Below, in pieces: positions 11,484 to 22,704 of a stretch of 64,000 nt of DNA. The stretch's first letter is position 1, and every line of letters starts with the position of its first letter. The DNA is from Diaporthe sp. PMI_573 (Eukaryota > Ascomycota > Sordariomycetes > Diaporthales > Diaporthaceae): NCBI GenBank assembly GCA_021399435.1, contig JAJTUP010000008.1, positions 62,001-126,000 on the forward strand, read 5' to 3'. Both the position numbers and the translations under genes were made by a program. The notes beneath the pieces were generated by a model. It did not search any database. It saw only the letters and a list, made by a program, of their open reading frames with translations, and was not told where the DNA came from.

Positions 11484-14400
11484 CATACTTGCCTATCCTG
11501 ATACGCTATCCTGATATCATCTCTGCTATCCTGCTATATCGGATATGATATATATCGGATATCGGATATAGCTAAGCTCGCTTATCCTGATATCAGGATA
11601 GCTATCAGCATAAGCGGCCGGCTCTGATTGGCCAAATGTTATCTTATCAGCTGAAAAGACCCACATTTTCTCTGTTGGCTGAGTCTCCTGTGAAGCTCCG
11701 GAGACCTTCGCTTACTGTTGGAGGTATCAAGGGCAAGGATCACAATCATCGTGAATAGCTTCACGGTCAACGTAAACGCTACACCATCATTAGCGTTAGG
11801 CAACAGCCTGCTGCCTATGAGATCAGCAAACTGAACACAGGTATAAGAGACCAACTTTCGTCGCTCCTTTAGATGAAAAATCAAGCGCTCATTTTTATTT
11901 TGTGGACCTCAATCTACACTGATCTTTTGTTCCATGTCTGCATTCGTGTATCAGTGCTAGGTTAACATCTCCAAATCTCTCAATTTTTTTTTTCCTACCC
12001 CTACTTCAAAGTCTATTATTTCGAGCCTCTACTCCTTAATTATGGCCTCTTCATCATAGCAACCTGCGGATTGCACCTCAAAGTCCCAGACAAGTATCGA
12101 TCCTGCTGTTGATGTAGAATCAATACCATCTGAGGTCCTGAACTTCGATTGCATATTCCGCGCGACATATCCGAATAAAGGCCAGTTAGGACCATCAGGG
12201 AAACGTAGAACGAAGGGAGCAGTAGTCTATGAATGTTTTCTCTGTTCCTCAGATTAGGCCTGGTCAAATCCGAAACGAGACAACGCGATATATCATGCAA
12301 AGCGCCAACACAGCGATATCATTTACTCTTCGGATAATACAATACCCAACCAATCATCAGACATTAGTCCTCCACTAAAGCAAGCCAGGCTTAGCAATTA
12401 TTATATAGCAAACCCATCAGAATCAGCCCTCCGCAGAGTGTTCAATCCCCAGCGCTATACTAAGAGTATGGTGGCCCTTCTCACACGTTGTTGACTACCC
12501 ATGGGATGAGATGCAGGACATCATGCTAGCCTGTAATCCTGCAATTGAGGACCTTCTTATGACATCACGGCACAAAGCAATGCGTCATATTACTGCAAAC
12601 TTTAGCCTATATCAGTCGCAGTTGAAGGCTAGGCTACAGAGCGCCGTTTTGAAGGTCCACATCTCATCTGATCTCTGGACATCGCCACATCGCCATGGTG
12701 TACTTGCAGTATGTGCACGATGGGTTGACAAGGATTACCAGCCTAGGAGAGCACTTTTGAGCCTACTGGAGATTTGACATAGCCATTCTGGCGAACATCA
12801 GTCTCGACTTATCTTCTCAACACTTGTCTTGTATGGTATTACGAATCAACTCGGCTGTCATACTGGCGATAATGCAACATCAAACAACACGTGTTTGCAG
12901 AATTTGTCAACCAGGCTGAAGCGGGATCTTCAGGTACATCATACTCCTGCCTTATTCTTTTAGCTAGTCAACTAATCTATAGTAGATCAACTGGGACCCA
13001 AAACAACACCGCATCCGCTGTATCCTTCATATTATCAACCTATCCCTTTAAGCCTTTCTTTTCGCATCTTCATGAGAAGCACTTCAAGCCGCCCTTGATG
13101 CTGCTAGTGATGTTACTGGTGATGAGCTTTATGAATGGTTTTATCTTGTCCTGTATGATGCGTCTGGTGGTGATACATTAAACCAGCCAGATCAGATGGG
13201 AGCTCAGACGAGACGCCCTGGCGGCGTTACATCCAAAAAGGCTTCCGTTCAAAAGGGAAATCCTCCATCGAGATCCGATATTAGATTAGATAACACTATT
13301 GGTAGGAAGGGCTAGTTTTTGATCCCCGCCCTGCGAAAACTACACCGGATCGGGCTGTGGCTACGTAACTCAGCTATCCACAGTGATGCATAGGATGAGC
13401 GCATCAAACTACAACTCGGCATTGATAATGATACGCGCTGGAATTTATGGTATAGGATGATCGACAATCTAATGAGGAAAAAGCAGCAAGTAAAGCAGTT
13501 CCTGCTTGACTATGATAAGGCTCTAGGTGATAATCTTCTCACATCTTCAGATTGGGATTACCTAGAGAAAACACACGCATTTCTCCAACCTTTCACATCT
13601 ACCACTTTGTGGGCTCAAGGCGCAACGACGACGCTCTCACAAAACCTTATGATCATGGATATACTACTTCGCCATTACGAGCAGAAGAAGGTATTATCCC
13701 ATCTTTTCATCTAGCTAGGTAGCCCAATTACTAATCATCTCTATAGGAACTCTACGAAGCAGAGGGGACATACGATCCTCTCATGCTGCACTCGATTAAT
13801 ATGGGCTGGTTCGTACTTGATAAGTACTATGCTTTATCTGGGGAGTCACCTGTCTATGCAATTGCCCTCCTCCTCGATCTGTCGAAGCGAGCGCGATACC
13901 TTAAAACACACTGGAAGGAAGAATGGGCGGAGACTGCCATTAGGCACGCACGTACAATCTGGGAGGAAGAATACAAGATGGCGCCCGCCCTCGGACCCGC
14001 CCAGCCGCGGAGCGAAGCGTCTAGCTCGCAGCAGGGACAGCCAAACGAGCTTGATCGGCTTCTGGACGAGATGATGGTCGCTGAGGACATAACCAGGGAC
14101 GTGGATGACTTCGAAAACTTTATCCGCACCCAGCCGATAAAGATTGAAGGCTCTCCTCTTATCTGGTGGTGTCAGAGGGATCAAATTAGGACATATCCGC
14201 GTCTCAGTCGCATGGCCATCGATATTCTATCTGTCCCCCCTGGTTCTGCTGATCCCGAGTCAGCATTTAGTGGAGGGAGACGTACTTTATCGTGGGATCG
14301 CGAAAGGATGTCATGTGCTAATCTGGAGAAGGTTGAATGTATCGGCAACTGGCTGCGTGAAGGACTCATTATACCATCATCACGTGGTGGTAGAGGGCTC

Positions 14401-14665
14401 GTGGTGGTAGAGGGCTCGTTGTGGACGGTGAAATAAACGGTAGTATTCGGGTTGATTCAGATGATGATCTAGATTAGAATGGAATGAAATATTGCCCTTT
14501 AATCCATACATCTGTTGTTATATCATCTCTGCTAAAGCTGCTAAAGCTGCTAGCCTGATATCATCTATGCTATCCTGCTAAGCTGATATCATATCAGGAT
14601 AGTGTGTTATCCTGATATCAGGATAATTTATCATATCAGATATGATATCAGGATAGGCAAGTCTG
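11484..14665 (+). mobile_element. hAT-superfamily DNA transposon, 3,182 bp, with TIRs and 8-bp TSD
   Basis: The ends are near-perfect inverted repeats: CATACTTGCCTATCCTGATA at the left, and the reverse complement of the right end differs from it only at the third base. Both start with CA, as hAT termini do. Sub-terminal regions (11500-11610 and 14560-14655) are packed with the palindrome TATCCTGATATCAGGATA and variants, probable transposase binding sites. The element carries a decayed transposase on the plus strand. It is inserted in arm A of the inverted repeat, within the dehydratase-like pseudogene, so it arrived after the duplication. The transposase region is much less TA-rich than the surrounding arms, so it was probably single-copy or arrived after the main RIP episode. 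Confidence 0.92.
12450..14436 (+). pseudogene. hAT transposase, degraded
   Basis: Recognisable pieces in order: 12511-12777, with VHISSDLWTSPHRHGVLAV (the hAT 'DLWTS' catalytic-core motif) and then a TGA before HSHSGEHQSRLIFSTL. Next, GCHTGDNATSNNTC near 12860 contains the second conserved Asp region, and a probable intron lies near 12930-12990. DTRWNLWYRMIDNLMRKK follows around 13430-13470, then KTHAFLQPFTSTTLWAQG. The C-terminal dimerisation domain is at 14160-14370 (PLIWWCQRDQIRTYPRLSRM, then PPGSADPESAFSGGRR). A second intron is likely at about 13692-13747, inside the gap between the open frames ending at 13714 and starting at 13783. One TGA and at least one frameshift mean it is no longer autonomous. 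Confidence 0.85.
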
Positions 14666-14673
14666 ATTTCTGT
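14666..14673. repeat. Right 8-bp target-site duplication of the hAT element
   Basis: ATTTCTGT, identical to 11476-11483 and directly abutting the right TIR. Confidence 0.9.
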
Positions 14674-15295
14674 TATTCTAGCCCTTAAAATTGACAAAGG
14701 GTTGCAGCATTATGATCTGTAGCCTAAGCAGCTTACATTCCCTGCATACCTTCTTTACAGTTATACATAGGTTATCCCAATCATTAGGCCCAACATTGTA
14801 ACCAAAGTGCTGTTTTATAAAACTAAGAAAATCTAGAAATGCTAATTTGATAGTAACAAAACCTGTATAAGTAATAGCGCGAATTTTTGATAAGAGATTA
14901 TAGGTTAGAGATATTGTAGTAAGAAAAAGGTTTAGCGAAGATGTTGCAATTAAGAATAGAGTTCTTGAAATAGACTTTGTAAAACTCATTATTACCTATA
15001 TTGAAGGTATTGATAGAAATAGATTAGTTGATTCGATTAAATTAATCTGATTTCCTTCTCTCTACCTAAATGTCTATATAGGTAAGAGATTCTATATATA
15101 TAATATAATAAAGCGAGAGATTATTTTATGCTTTCCCTGCCTCTATAGGAATTGCCTAAATTATATCTTACTATAGAGAACATTATATATAATCTATATA
15201 TCAATAGGCTTATTGTATATATAGCCATTAACTATACCTTTTGTTGCTAAGTAGACATATATATAATCTCTATAAACAACATTAGAATAGCTCCT

Positions 15296-16400
15296 TTACT
15301 CGCAGTTAGCCTCAGCATATACTTTATATACAGTCAAGCTATTTCTATTATTTGCCTTCAGCTCTATCTATATACCCTAGCCAATAAAGAATACATATCC
15401 CTTCTTCAGCTCCACACTCTCCCAATCTACGCTTATTGCCCCGCTTCCTTTTACCATTATTATAATACTTAGACCAAATATAGGTTTTAGTATCTTTTAC
15501 TTACCTTTCGTTAATATGGTTGCTAGAATATTAAACTCTATAGCAGGCGGTATATATTCTTAGCTCTTCTCAAATCCTTTCACACTTCTATCTACATTCA
15601 GCAGAGCCGCTTCAGGACAGTATAGTGTAAAAGTTAAGGTTTCGACAAAGAGGTCAACCAAGTCCCAATCTACTCAAAGGCAAAAGCCTATGCTTAGAAT
15701 ATAATCGCTACAAGCTATACATTCAACAATATCCCTAAACAGATAAGCGTAGATACTATCCTATAGAACATACACAGCCTCTCCCTTCTTTAGCTTTATA
15801 TAGTTTATATATAGTAGTATAACTAGTGTCCTGTTATCTACACTAGTATACTACTCCTAGAGTCTCGGTAAGAGGTCCTAAATATAGATATACTAACTGA
15901 GGCTTTCCTTTAGCAGCCTTAGCAGGTCTCTTTATACCTCTTATACTACACTTTCGGAGGCCCTCAGCATAGAAACATAGATATAGCAAAGTACTAAATC
16001 GTCGATACCTTTGCTTAAGCCATAATTAGGTAGAAAGCGTTAAAGGCCCTTAAGTTAGAAGATATCTGAGATAATATTAAGCAGCTTAAAGCCAATAAAG
16101 AGCTTAAAGTCAGACAGAGCAACAGTAATTTCAGGCTTATAGTTTAAGTCTAAGAATTTATCTAGCTACTCTCTATATAACTTAGACATAAGCTCTTTAT
16201 TTAGATAGAGCTATAATAGCAGCGCTTTTGTAATAGAGAGAATCTTTAGTAGGAAAGATAAATCAGCGCTATATTTTGCTAAAACCTTCTCCTCAATCAG
16301 GTCCTATTAGTATATATTAAGATATTATTATAGATTCTCACTAGAGGAGAGTATATATAATAGCATTGTAGGATATATCCCCATCTATATCTACACAATT
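15296..16400 (-). pseudogene. Phosphomannose isomerase pseudogene, arm A
   Basis: Mirror copy of the arm B pseudogene described at 19700-20731. The C-terminal end is near 15296-15600, where the minus strand carries the decayed counterpart of the arm B cupin segment. RIP is heavier here than in arm B, and no long frame survives. The upstream boundary is approximate. Confidence 0.7.
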
Positions 16401-16904
16401 GTATAAATTAAACTAATTACGATTAAAATACTGATATACTATATATACCTCAGTATACTCAGCATCCTTAGAGATCTTAAAATCGGTTCTAGATATTTAT
16501 GTATAATACCTTACAGTAAGAGACTTATAACCTTTCTTACCCCATAGATAGTTCTAAGTATTTTAGCTTTGTCTAATGTTTTTAATAACGATAAACTCTA
16601 CTTACATTATAAGAACATCTCAGCTAGATAATAGTATCGCCTATAATAAGTTACAAAGCAGAGATTCCTACTTTGAATTTAAGGTTTAGTTATCCTTATG
16701 CCACATCGGCGAAGTTTTACCTTTTATAGACAATGTTTTGAGATATATATATGTAAAACAGAGCTTATATAACTCTTCTGCAGTCATCGACGACATTGTT
16801 GCATATTATATTGACCGATGGTGTTGGTGAGGTATTCTTGACGTATGTACCCGTAGAAATATGCGAAGAGACGACACCGCTTACACTCACGTCAGCTTTC
16901 GCAA

Positions 16905-19122
16905 CTCGGCTAGCCTATTGTGTGACACACAAATTGAAATATAAGATAACTAAGAATCCTTATCAACAAGATGAATGCGAAGCCAAAATTCACGACGCTG
17001 TCTTGCTGCGGTACTTTCATGCTGGCTGCCACTCATAGTGATGCGCTCCCTTTTTAGCCTCCCCAGGGTCTTCGCCCTTGACATTAGGTCGGTCATAGGC
17101 ATGTGCACCGAAATAGTCCATCTCCGCCTCCATGAATTGCGTGGGTAATCTCCTGCTTGCCAGATATTTGATATACTCCAAACTGGCGCTAATGCTGGGC
17201 ACATACGAGTCCTATTCTGTTGCCTTCAGCACCACCTCCTTCAGCGCATCAAAGTTTCGTTGCAAGGCCGACGAGACTTTGTCAATCAGCTTCATATTCA
17301 TTATGCGATCGCCCGCCTCGGACTTGGCATCAAATTCCCGCTGTAGCAGATTGGCGATATGCTCGGATTGAATGATGCAGCCAGCCCGCCAGATCTGTAT
17401 GCAATTCCCTAGCGAGATGTGCCAGTCTTCGTCCTCACTTGTGCGCGCAATCAGTTCCAGGACCCTGGCAGAAGCTGCACAGAAATGAGGCGAAGACGGC
17501 ACGTCGTAGTGTGTCGATGAAGCCATTTTTATCGCCAATGCTGACTTGTCGAGGCTGTGGGATATTCAATTTGTCCGCCACTCGTAATCGCTCGGCTCGG
17601 TCACCGCTTGCCACGCGGATGAAATGGCCAGTAGCGATGGTCGGAGCAGCAACATGTCTGAGTGCAGCTTCGGAGACTGTCCAGTAGAGAGTGCCTTCTG
17701 TGTTGTCGTCGTCTTGCACCACCTTGTCAAGGACGTCGTCAAGTACGTAGCCCGACGTTCCAGTTCCTTCGCCGCGCTCGTCACCTTCAGGAGTCTTTTT
17801 GGTCTTGCAGATCTCACCGCCGATTCGGACGAGAAAGGTATTCTTCAGTTCTTCAGAGTCATTCCAGTCCTCGAAGATGTTTCCGATCTCTTCGTATGAC
17901 ATCTGCAACGACAAGTGCATGATAGACCAGGCTTCGCTTATAGTGGAGAGCATGCCGTTCTCGATGCCGTTGTGGACCATCTTCACAAAGTGACCCGCCC
18001 CTCTTGGCCCGATATATGACACGCAAGGGATTCCAGACTGTGGATCTTTCGCCGCGAATGTTTCCAACAGTGGTAACACCTTCTCAACAGCCTCCCTGTC
18101 ACCTCCTAGTGACATACTTGGGCCTCGCCTCGCGCTTTGATAACCGCCGCTCACACCCATTCCCACCCAGTATATTTTCCGCGATTCCAACTCTTTCTGG
18201 CGCCTCTCTGTTGTGCGGTAGTTCTCATTGCCTCCGTCCAAGATGATATCGCCCTCCTTCAAGCCTTCCTTGATCATTTGTAGGACGCTATCGGCGGGGT
18301 TTCCGTGAGTGATGCTAAAGATGTACAGGGCTGGTCGGACGTCTTTCAGCGACTGCGTGAATTCGTGGATGTCTTTGAAGCAGTCGATTCTGCCCAGTAT
18401 TCGGTGCTTGTTCCGCCGAGCCTCTTGTGCCATGTCAAGCGCTCGATCGACATTTGAGCCTAATACGTCCCAGAGCGAGATATCCAAGCCTTGCTCTGCA
18501 AGACCGAGAGACATCATTGTGCCCATGTTGCCGGCGCCGACGATGCCGATGCGCTCAAAACTTTGCGCCGCGTTGCGTGACATTGTGAACGATCTGCGCG
18601 AGGCGGCCGAGACCATGTGTATCGTGGACGTTGTGGCCTCCATCTCGGTAGTGAATGACGAGGTAGAGAGATGGAAAGCAGAGGTCTGAAGAGGGCCGTT
18701 ATCATAGTTACGTCAAGTTGCAGCCCACGCTGCCAAGTTGCAAGTAGAGTTGCACGCGGTAGTACGACACGGCTCAGATGCAGTGTTTTCTCACCTTTAA
18801 AACTGCCAAACATCTCCGCGAAAACTGTTGGCCTTAGAGCCTGATGATTTTGTCAATGACACTCCATCCAAGGTGATAAGAAAAGGCCAGAGACTCATCC
18901 ACCCACTTCAAGGCTTCTCTGGGTGTCGGAAAGCCTTAGCGCATCCATGGCAGGAAAGACGATAAGCTGAAAACCACGCAAGAACAGCATGTTCCTAATT
19001 TCAGCACTGTGATGAAACGGGAGGAAATTGCCTATAACGTAAGTCTGATGCGAAGATATCAGCAGCTGGAAGCTGATTAGTCCGGATCAATCCTCCGCTC
19101 TGTCGACACACTTAAACACTCT
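16905..19122. other. Single-copy loop between the two inverted-repeat arms
   Basis: A 2,218-bp segment of normal base composition lies between TA-rich arms. It contains the 6-phosphogluconate dehydrogenase-like gene and its presumed promoter (18644-19122). Because it is not duplicated it shows no RIP pattern, in sharp contrast to the flanks. Confidence 0.85.
17017..18643 (-). pseudogene. 6-phosphogluconate dehydrogenase-like gene with one frameshift and one in-frame stop
   Basis: Starts at ATG 18643. The N-terminal domain has the NADP loop GIVGAGNMGTMMS, ILDGGNENYRTTERRQ and the active-site segments GMGVSGGYQSARRGPSMS and GAGHFVKMVHNGIENGM (Lys as proton relay). Near 17463 the frame shifts by one base inside FASFLCSFCQG, where the sequence has an extra base (GGTCCTGG for an expected GGCCTGG). 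It continues in the next frame as LELIARTSEDEDWHISLGN and CIQIWRAGCIIQSEHIA, reaching LKATE followed by an in-frame TAG. It then continues as DSYVPSISASLEYIKYLA and LPTQFMEAEMDYFGAHAYDR to a TGA at 17017. Apart from these two lesions the whole ~540-residue protein is present; it resembles the fungal gnd paralogue rather than the ~490-residue housekeeping form. Oxidative decarboxylation of 6-phosphogluconate to ribulose-5-phosphate would be the ancestral reaction. Sequencing error must be excluded. Confidence 0.88.
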
Positions 19123-19699
19123 TTGCAAAAGCTGACGTGAGTGTAAGCGGTGTCGTCTCTTCGCATATTTCTACAGGTATATACGTCAAGAATACCTCAC
19201 CAACACTATCAGTCAATATAATATATAACAATATCGTCGATAACTGTAGAAGAGTTATACAAGCTCTGTTTTATATATACATATCTTAAAACATTGTCTA
19301 CAAAAGGTAAAACTTCGCCGATATAGTATAAGGATAACCAAACCTTAAATTCGAGGTAGGAATTTCTGCTTTGTAACTCATTATAGGCGATACTATTATC
19401 TAGCTGAGATGTTCTTATAACATAAACAAAGCCTATTATTATTGAAAACATTAGACAAAGCTAAAATGCTTAGAACTATCTATAGGGCAAGAAAAGTTAT
19501 AAGTCTCTTACTATAAGATACTATATACAAATATCTAGGACTGATTTTAAGATCTCTAAGGATGCTGAGTATACTGAGGTATATATAGTATATCAGCATT
19601 TCAATCGCAATTAGTTTAATTTATACGATTGTATAGATATAGATAGGAATATATCCTACAACGCTATTGTATATACTCTCCTTCGGCAAAAATCTACAA

Positions 19700-20731
19700 T
19701 AATATCTTAATGCATACTAATAGGATCTGATTAGGGAAAAGGTTTTAGTAAAATATAGCGCTGATCTATCTTTCCTGCCAAAGATTCTCTCTATTGTAAA
19801 AATGCTGCTATTATAGCTCTATCTAAACAAAGAGCTTGCGTCTAAGTTGTATAAAGAGCAGCTAGATAAATTCTTAGACTTAAACCATAAGCCTGAAATT
19901 ACTGTTGCTTTGTCTAACTTTAAGCTCTTTATCGGCTTTAAGCTACTTAATATTATCTCGAATATCTTCTAACTCAAGGGCCTTTAATGCTTCCTATCTA
20001 ATTATAGCTTAAGCAAAGATATCGACGATTTAGTATTTCGTTATATCTATATTTCTATGCTGAGGGCCTCTGAAAGTATAGTATAAGAGGTATAAAGAGA
20101 CCTGCTAAGGCTGCTAAAGGAAAGCCTCGGTTAGTATATCTATATCTAAAACCTCTTACTAAGACTCTAGGAGCAGTATACTAGTGCAGACAATAGGACA
20201 CTAGTTACACTGCTATATATAAACTATATAAAGCTAAAGAAGGGAGAGGCTATATATATCCCGCAGGACAGCATCCATGCTTATCTGTCTGGGGACATTA
20301 TTAAATATATAGCTTACAGTAATTATATTCTAAGCATAGGCTTTTACCCTTAAGCAGATCGAGACTTAGTCGACCTCTTTGTTGAGACCTTAACTTTTAT
20401 ACTATACCGTCTTAAAGCGGCTCTGCTAAATGCAGACAGAAGTATAAAAGGATCTAGAAAGAGCTGGGAATATACGCCGCCTACTGTAAAGTTTAATATT
20501 CTAGCAACTATATTAACAGAAGGTAAGCAGAAGACGCTAAAACCTATATTTAGTCTAAGTATTACAATAATAGTAAAAGGAAGTGGGGCAATAAGCATAG
20601 ATTGGGAGAGTGTAGAGCTGAAAAAGGAATATATATTCTTTATTAGCCAGGATATACAGATAGAGCTGAAGGCAAACAACAGAAATAGCTTGACTATATA
20701 TAGAGTATATGCTAAGGCTAACCGCAAATAA
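19700..20731 (+). pseudogene. Mannose-6-phosphate isomerase (type I PMI) pseudogene, arm B, RIP-degraded
   Basis: Decayed but clear: DLSFLPKILSIVKMLLL and LYLNKELASKLYKEQLDKFL, then LNHKPEITVALSNFKLFIGF, match the PMI metal-site region ('HPNKELA...NHKPE'). KLKKGEAIYIPQDSIHAYLS plus GDIIKYIAYSNYILSIGFYP matches the second metal/active-site segment ('DIHAYLSGDIIE'). The C-terminal cupin follows (YTPPTVKFNILATILTEGK, then SWEYTPP context, VKGSGAIS and ELKKEYIFFISQDIQIEL) and ends with a TAA at 20731. PMI interconverts fructose-6-P and mannose-6-P for cell-wall and glycan synthesis. Stops are mainly TAA/TAG at glutamine or tryptophan positions. The N-terminal third is unrecognisable. The mirrored copy is in arm A. 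Confidence 0.82.
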
Positions 20732-21037
20732 AGAAGCTATTCTAATATTATTTGTAGGGATTATATATACATCTACTTAGTAATAAAAGGTATAGTCAAT
20801 AGCTATATATATAATAAGCCTATTAATACACAGATTATATATAATGTTCTCTATAGTAAGATATAATTTGGGTAATTCTTATAGAGACAAGAAAAGCATA
20901 AAATAATCTCTCGCTTTATTATATTATATATATAGAATCTCCTACCTATATAGACATTTAGGTAGAGAGAAGGAAATTAAATCAATTCAATCAAATTAAC
21001 TAATCTATTTCTATTAATACCTTTAGTATAGGCAATA

Positions 21038-22181
21038 ATGAGTTTTATAAAGTCTATTCTAGAAACTCCATTCTTAATTACAACATCTTTACTAAACCTC
21101 TTTCCTACTATAATATCTCTAACCTATAATCTTTTATCAAAAATTCGCGCTATTACTTATACAGGTTTTATTACCATCAAATTAGCATTTCTAGATTTTC
21201 TTAGTTTTACAAAACAGTACTTTAGTTACAATATTAGGCCTGACGACTGGAATAACCTATACATAACTATAAAAAAGGTATATAGGGAATACAAGCTGCT
21301 TAGGCTATAGATTATAATGCTGCAACCCTTTGTTAATTTCAAGGGCTAGAATAATAGAAATGATAAGGGTAAGTCATAAAGGGAAGATGCCTTTAAAAGA
21401 GCTTAGGGGTAGATATATATTATATAGGAACTAGGAATAGATATACTTTAAGTATATTACCTACAAAAGATGTAAAGTATATAGACTAACATCTCTATTA
21501 TAGGTCAGCTCGATAGACTCTTCCAACATTATAATAGACAAACATTATCTAGCTGCTAACCTTATCCAACTAGTAGATATGCTATTAATCTATAATATAC
21601 ATCTAGTATATAAGAACTAGTACTAGGCAACTATAGTGCTAATATAGTCTAATATCTATAATATTATTATGCTTATAGATTACTCCAATATTAGTCTCTG
21701 CCTAGATATATTCTAGACAGCTGGCGGAGAATGGGGAGACTCGACAATAGCAACAGGCTATCTAGAAGGCCTATTACAGAGTGAGTTGAGAGAATCATAT
21801 CTCACCAGCCTACAAAAGCTCGCATCTGTGATTCTGGCAGAGAAGATCTACTTGTTGCAGGTGTTAGATGCGTACAAGCCTCTGCAACTACTTAATGCAA
21901 AGCCTGATCAGCAAGGCATGAGGCTGAGGGCAAGATAGAGCGCTGTATTTAGGCTGATGCCTAGCAAAGAGCAAGGATATCTGCCAGTTATAGAGATAGC
22001 AAGGGCAGTAAGGGATACAGGATTTAGAGGGTAGTATAGCATTGAGATTTTCGATAGCAGACTAAACAGTAGAGGCCGAGAATATGGTAAGCTGGATGAA
22101 GAAGCTAGGCAAATTATGGAGCTAGCCTAGAGGTTTAATGAGGAAGTTGAGAACTATCAGAAGATAGGCAAGCAGAAGTAG
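21038..22181 (+). pseudogene. 3-dehydroshikimate dehydratase-like pseudogene, arm B, RIP-degraded
   Basis: Begins with ATG 21038 and a 90-codon open stretch (KIRAITYTGFITIKLAFLDF). After stops, the frame shows LIDYSNISLCLDIF-stop-TAG EWGD, the TIM-barrel metal-binding strand 'hhLCLDTFH'. Next come ESYLTSLQKLASVILAEKIY and LLQVLDAYKPLQLL, then DTGFRG-stop-YSIEIFDSRLNS, in which a tryptophan has become TAG (expected GFRGWYSIEVF), and GREYGKLDEEARQIMELA before the final TAG at 22179-22181. This is the AP-endonuclease-2/xylose-isomerase-like TIM barrel family containing fungal quinate-pathway dehydratases (qa-4/qutC type). In each arm it lies just downstream of the PMI copy in the same orientation, so a two-gene block was duplicated. 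Confidence 0.78.
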
Positions 22182-22208
22182 AGTATTTACTGCTTACAGC
22201 TACGACAG

Positions 22209-22704
22209 TGTTATGAACCAACAGGCGTGGCACCCAAGGGACCCGTTTCGATGACCCCGGCAATCAGAATCAGATGCCACGACGCAACCCCGCAGGCACT
22301 TGAGGGCGGAGTCGGCCTGGCATACCAAGACCAGGGTTAGGGTCGGACTCGCAGGACTCGGTTGCGAGCCATGCGAGCTGACTCGACGAGGGAACCATCG
22401 AGCCTCACACCATGGATCGCAGGCTCGCCTTGCGAGCCAGCGAGCCCACTGAAGAGTCGGAACATATAAGGAACATGGTCATCACCACAGTAGATAGCTT
22501 TCGTAGAACAGACTCTTCAGTCGTCAATCTAAGTATTCAGTCCAAACAACTGAATAGCCTCACAGCTAGTGATCATACTCTCAAGAACAGAACAACAGTG
22601 TCTTTGTATACTGAACAGTCAAGTATCACCTCTACGCCGAACTGCTAACATAAACCCTACAGGTTACCTACTGAACCCCACAAAGGTTTGGTGTGATCAT
22701 TACA
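22209..22704 (+). mobile_element. Solo LTR-like repeat, family L1, copy a (496 bp)
   Basis: Begins TGTTATGAACC and ends TCATTACA, with short inverted termini (TGTTAT/ATTACA). A second copy lies at 51067-51535 with the same order of landmarks: ACCAACA at the start, AGATGCCACGAC, CAGGGTTAGGGTC, GAAGAGTCGGAACATATAA, and the terminal block around CCTCTACGCCG. The ACATATAA box may be the promoter TATA and the region after it transcribed R/U5. No internal retrotransposon sequence is adjacent and no clean target duplication was found, so a solo LTR left by recombination is the best reading. Confidence 0.72.

Larger units (their letters stand above)
10656..14989 (-). pseudogene. 3-dehydroshikimate dehydratase-like (sugar phosphate isomerase fold) pseudogene, arm A, interrupted by hAT
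   Basis: Starts at an ATG (14989-14987). The N-terminal part, 14989-14678, is still open for 103 codons: KIRAITYTGFVTIKLAFLDF matches the TIM-barrel opening in which the 'KI.AA...G..GIEL...D' pattern is expected, and it ends at LQPFVNFKG. A hAT transposon is inserted just downstream. The rest continues at 11475-10656 and is full of RIP stops. The arm B copy shows the C-terminal half more clearly. In quinate/shikimate catabolism such enzymes convert 3-dehydroshikimate to protocatechuate; related AP-endonuclease-2 family proteins isomerise sugars, so the precise original reaction is uncertain. Non-functional. Confidence 0.72.
10629..16904 (-). repeat. Arm A of a 3.09-kb inverted repeat (split by a hAT element)
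   Basis: This stretch, after removal of the 3,182-bp hAT insertion and one 8-bp target copy, is 3,086 bp long and is the reverse complement of 19123-22208, which is also 3,086 bp. Landmarks pair exactly: the outer end CTGTCGTAGCTGTAAGC at 10629 matches the end at 22208, and the inner end CACGTCAGCTTT near 16890 matches 19123-19140. The ATG of the dehydratase-like gene falls at mirrored positions (14989 and 21038). Both arms are strongly TA-rich and differ by many transitions, as expected when RIP acts on a duplication. The two arms flank a 2.2-kb single-copy loop. Confidence 0.9.
19123..22208 (+). repeat. Arm B of the 3.09-kb inverted repeat
   Basis: Reverse complement of arm A (10629-16904 without its insertion) and of identical length. 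It is TA-rich and RIP-like throughout. It abuts a solo-LTR-like repeat at 22209 exactly where homology to arm A stops, so that boundary may mark a recombination junction. Confidence 0.9.

Noticed and set aside
20350..20727. 125-codon hydrophobic frame on the minus strand
   Set aside because: It is the antisense of the decayed PMI C-terminal domain on the plus strand; the hydrophobicity results from TA-rich complement.
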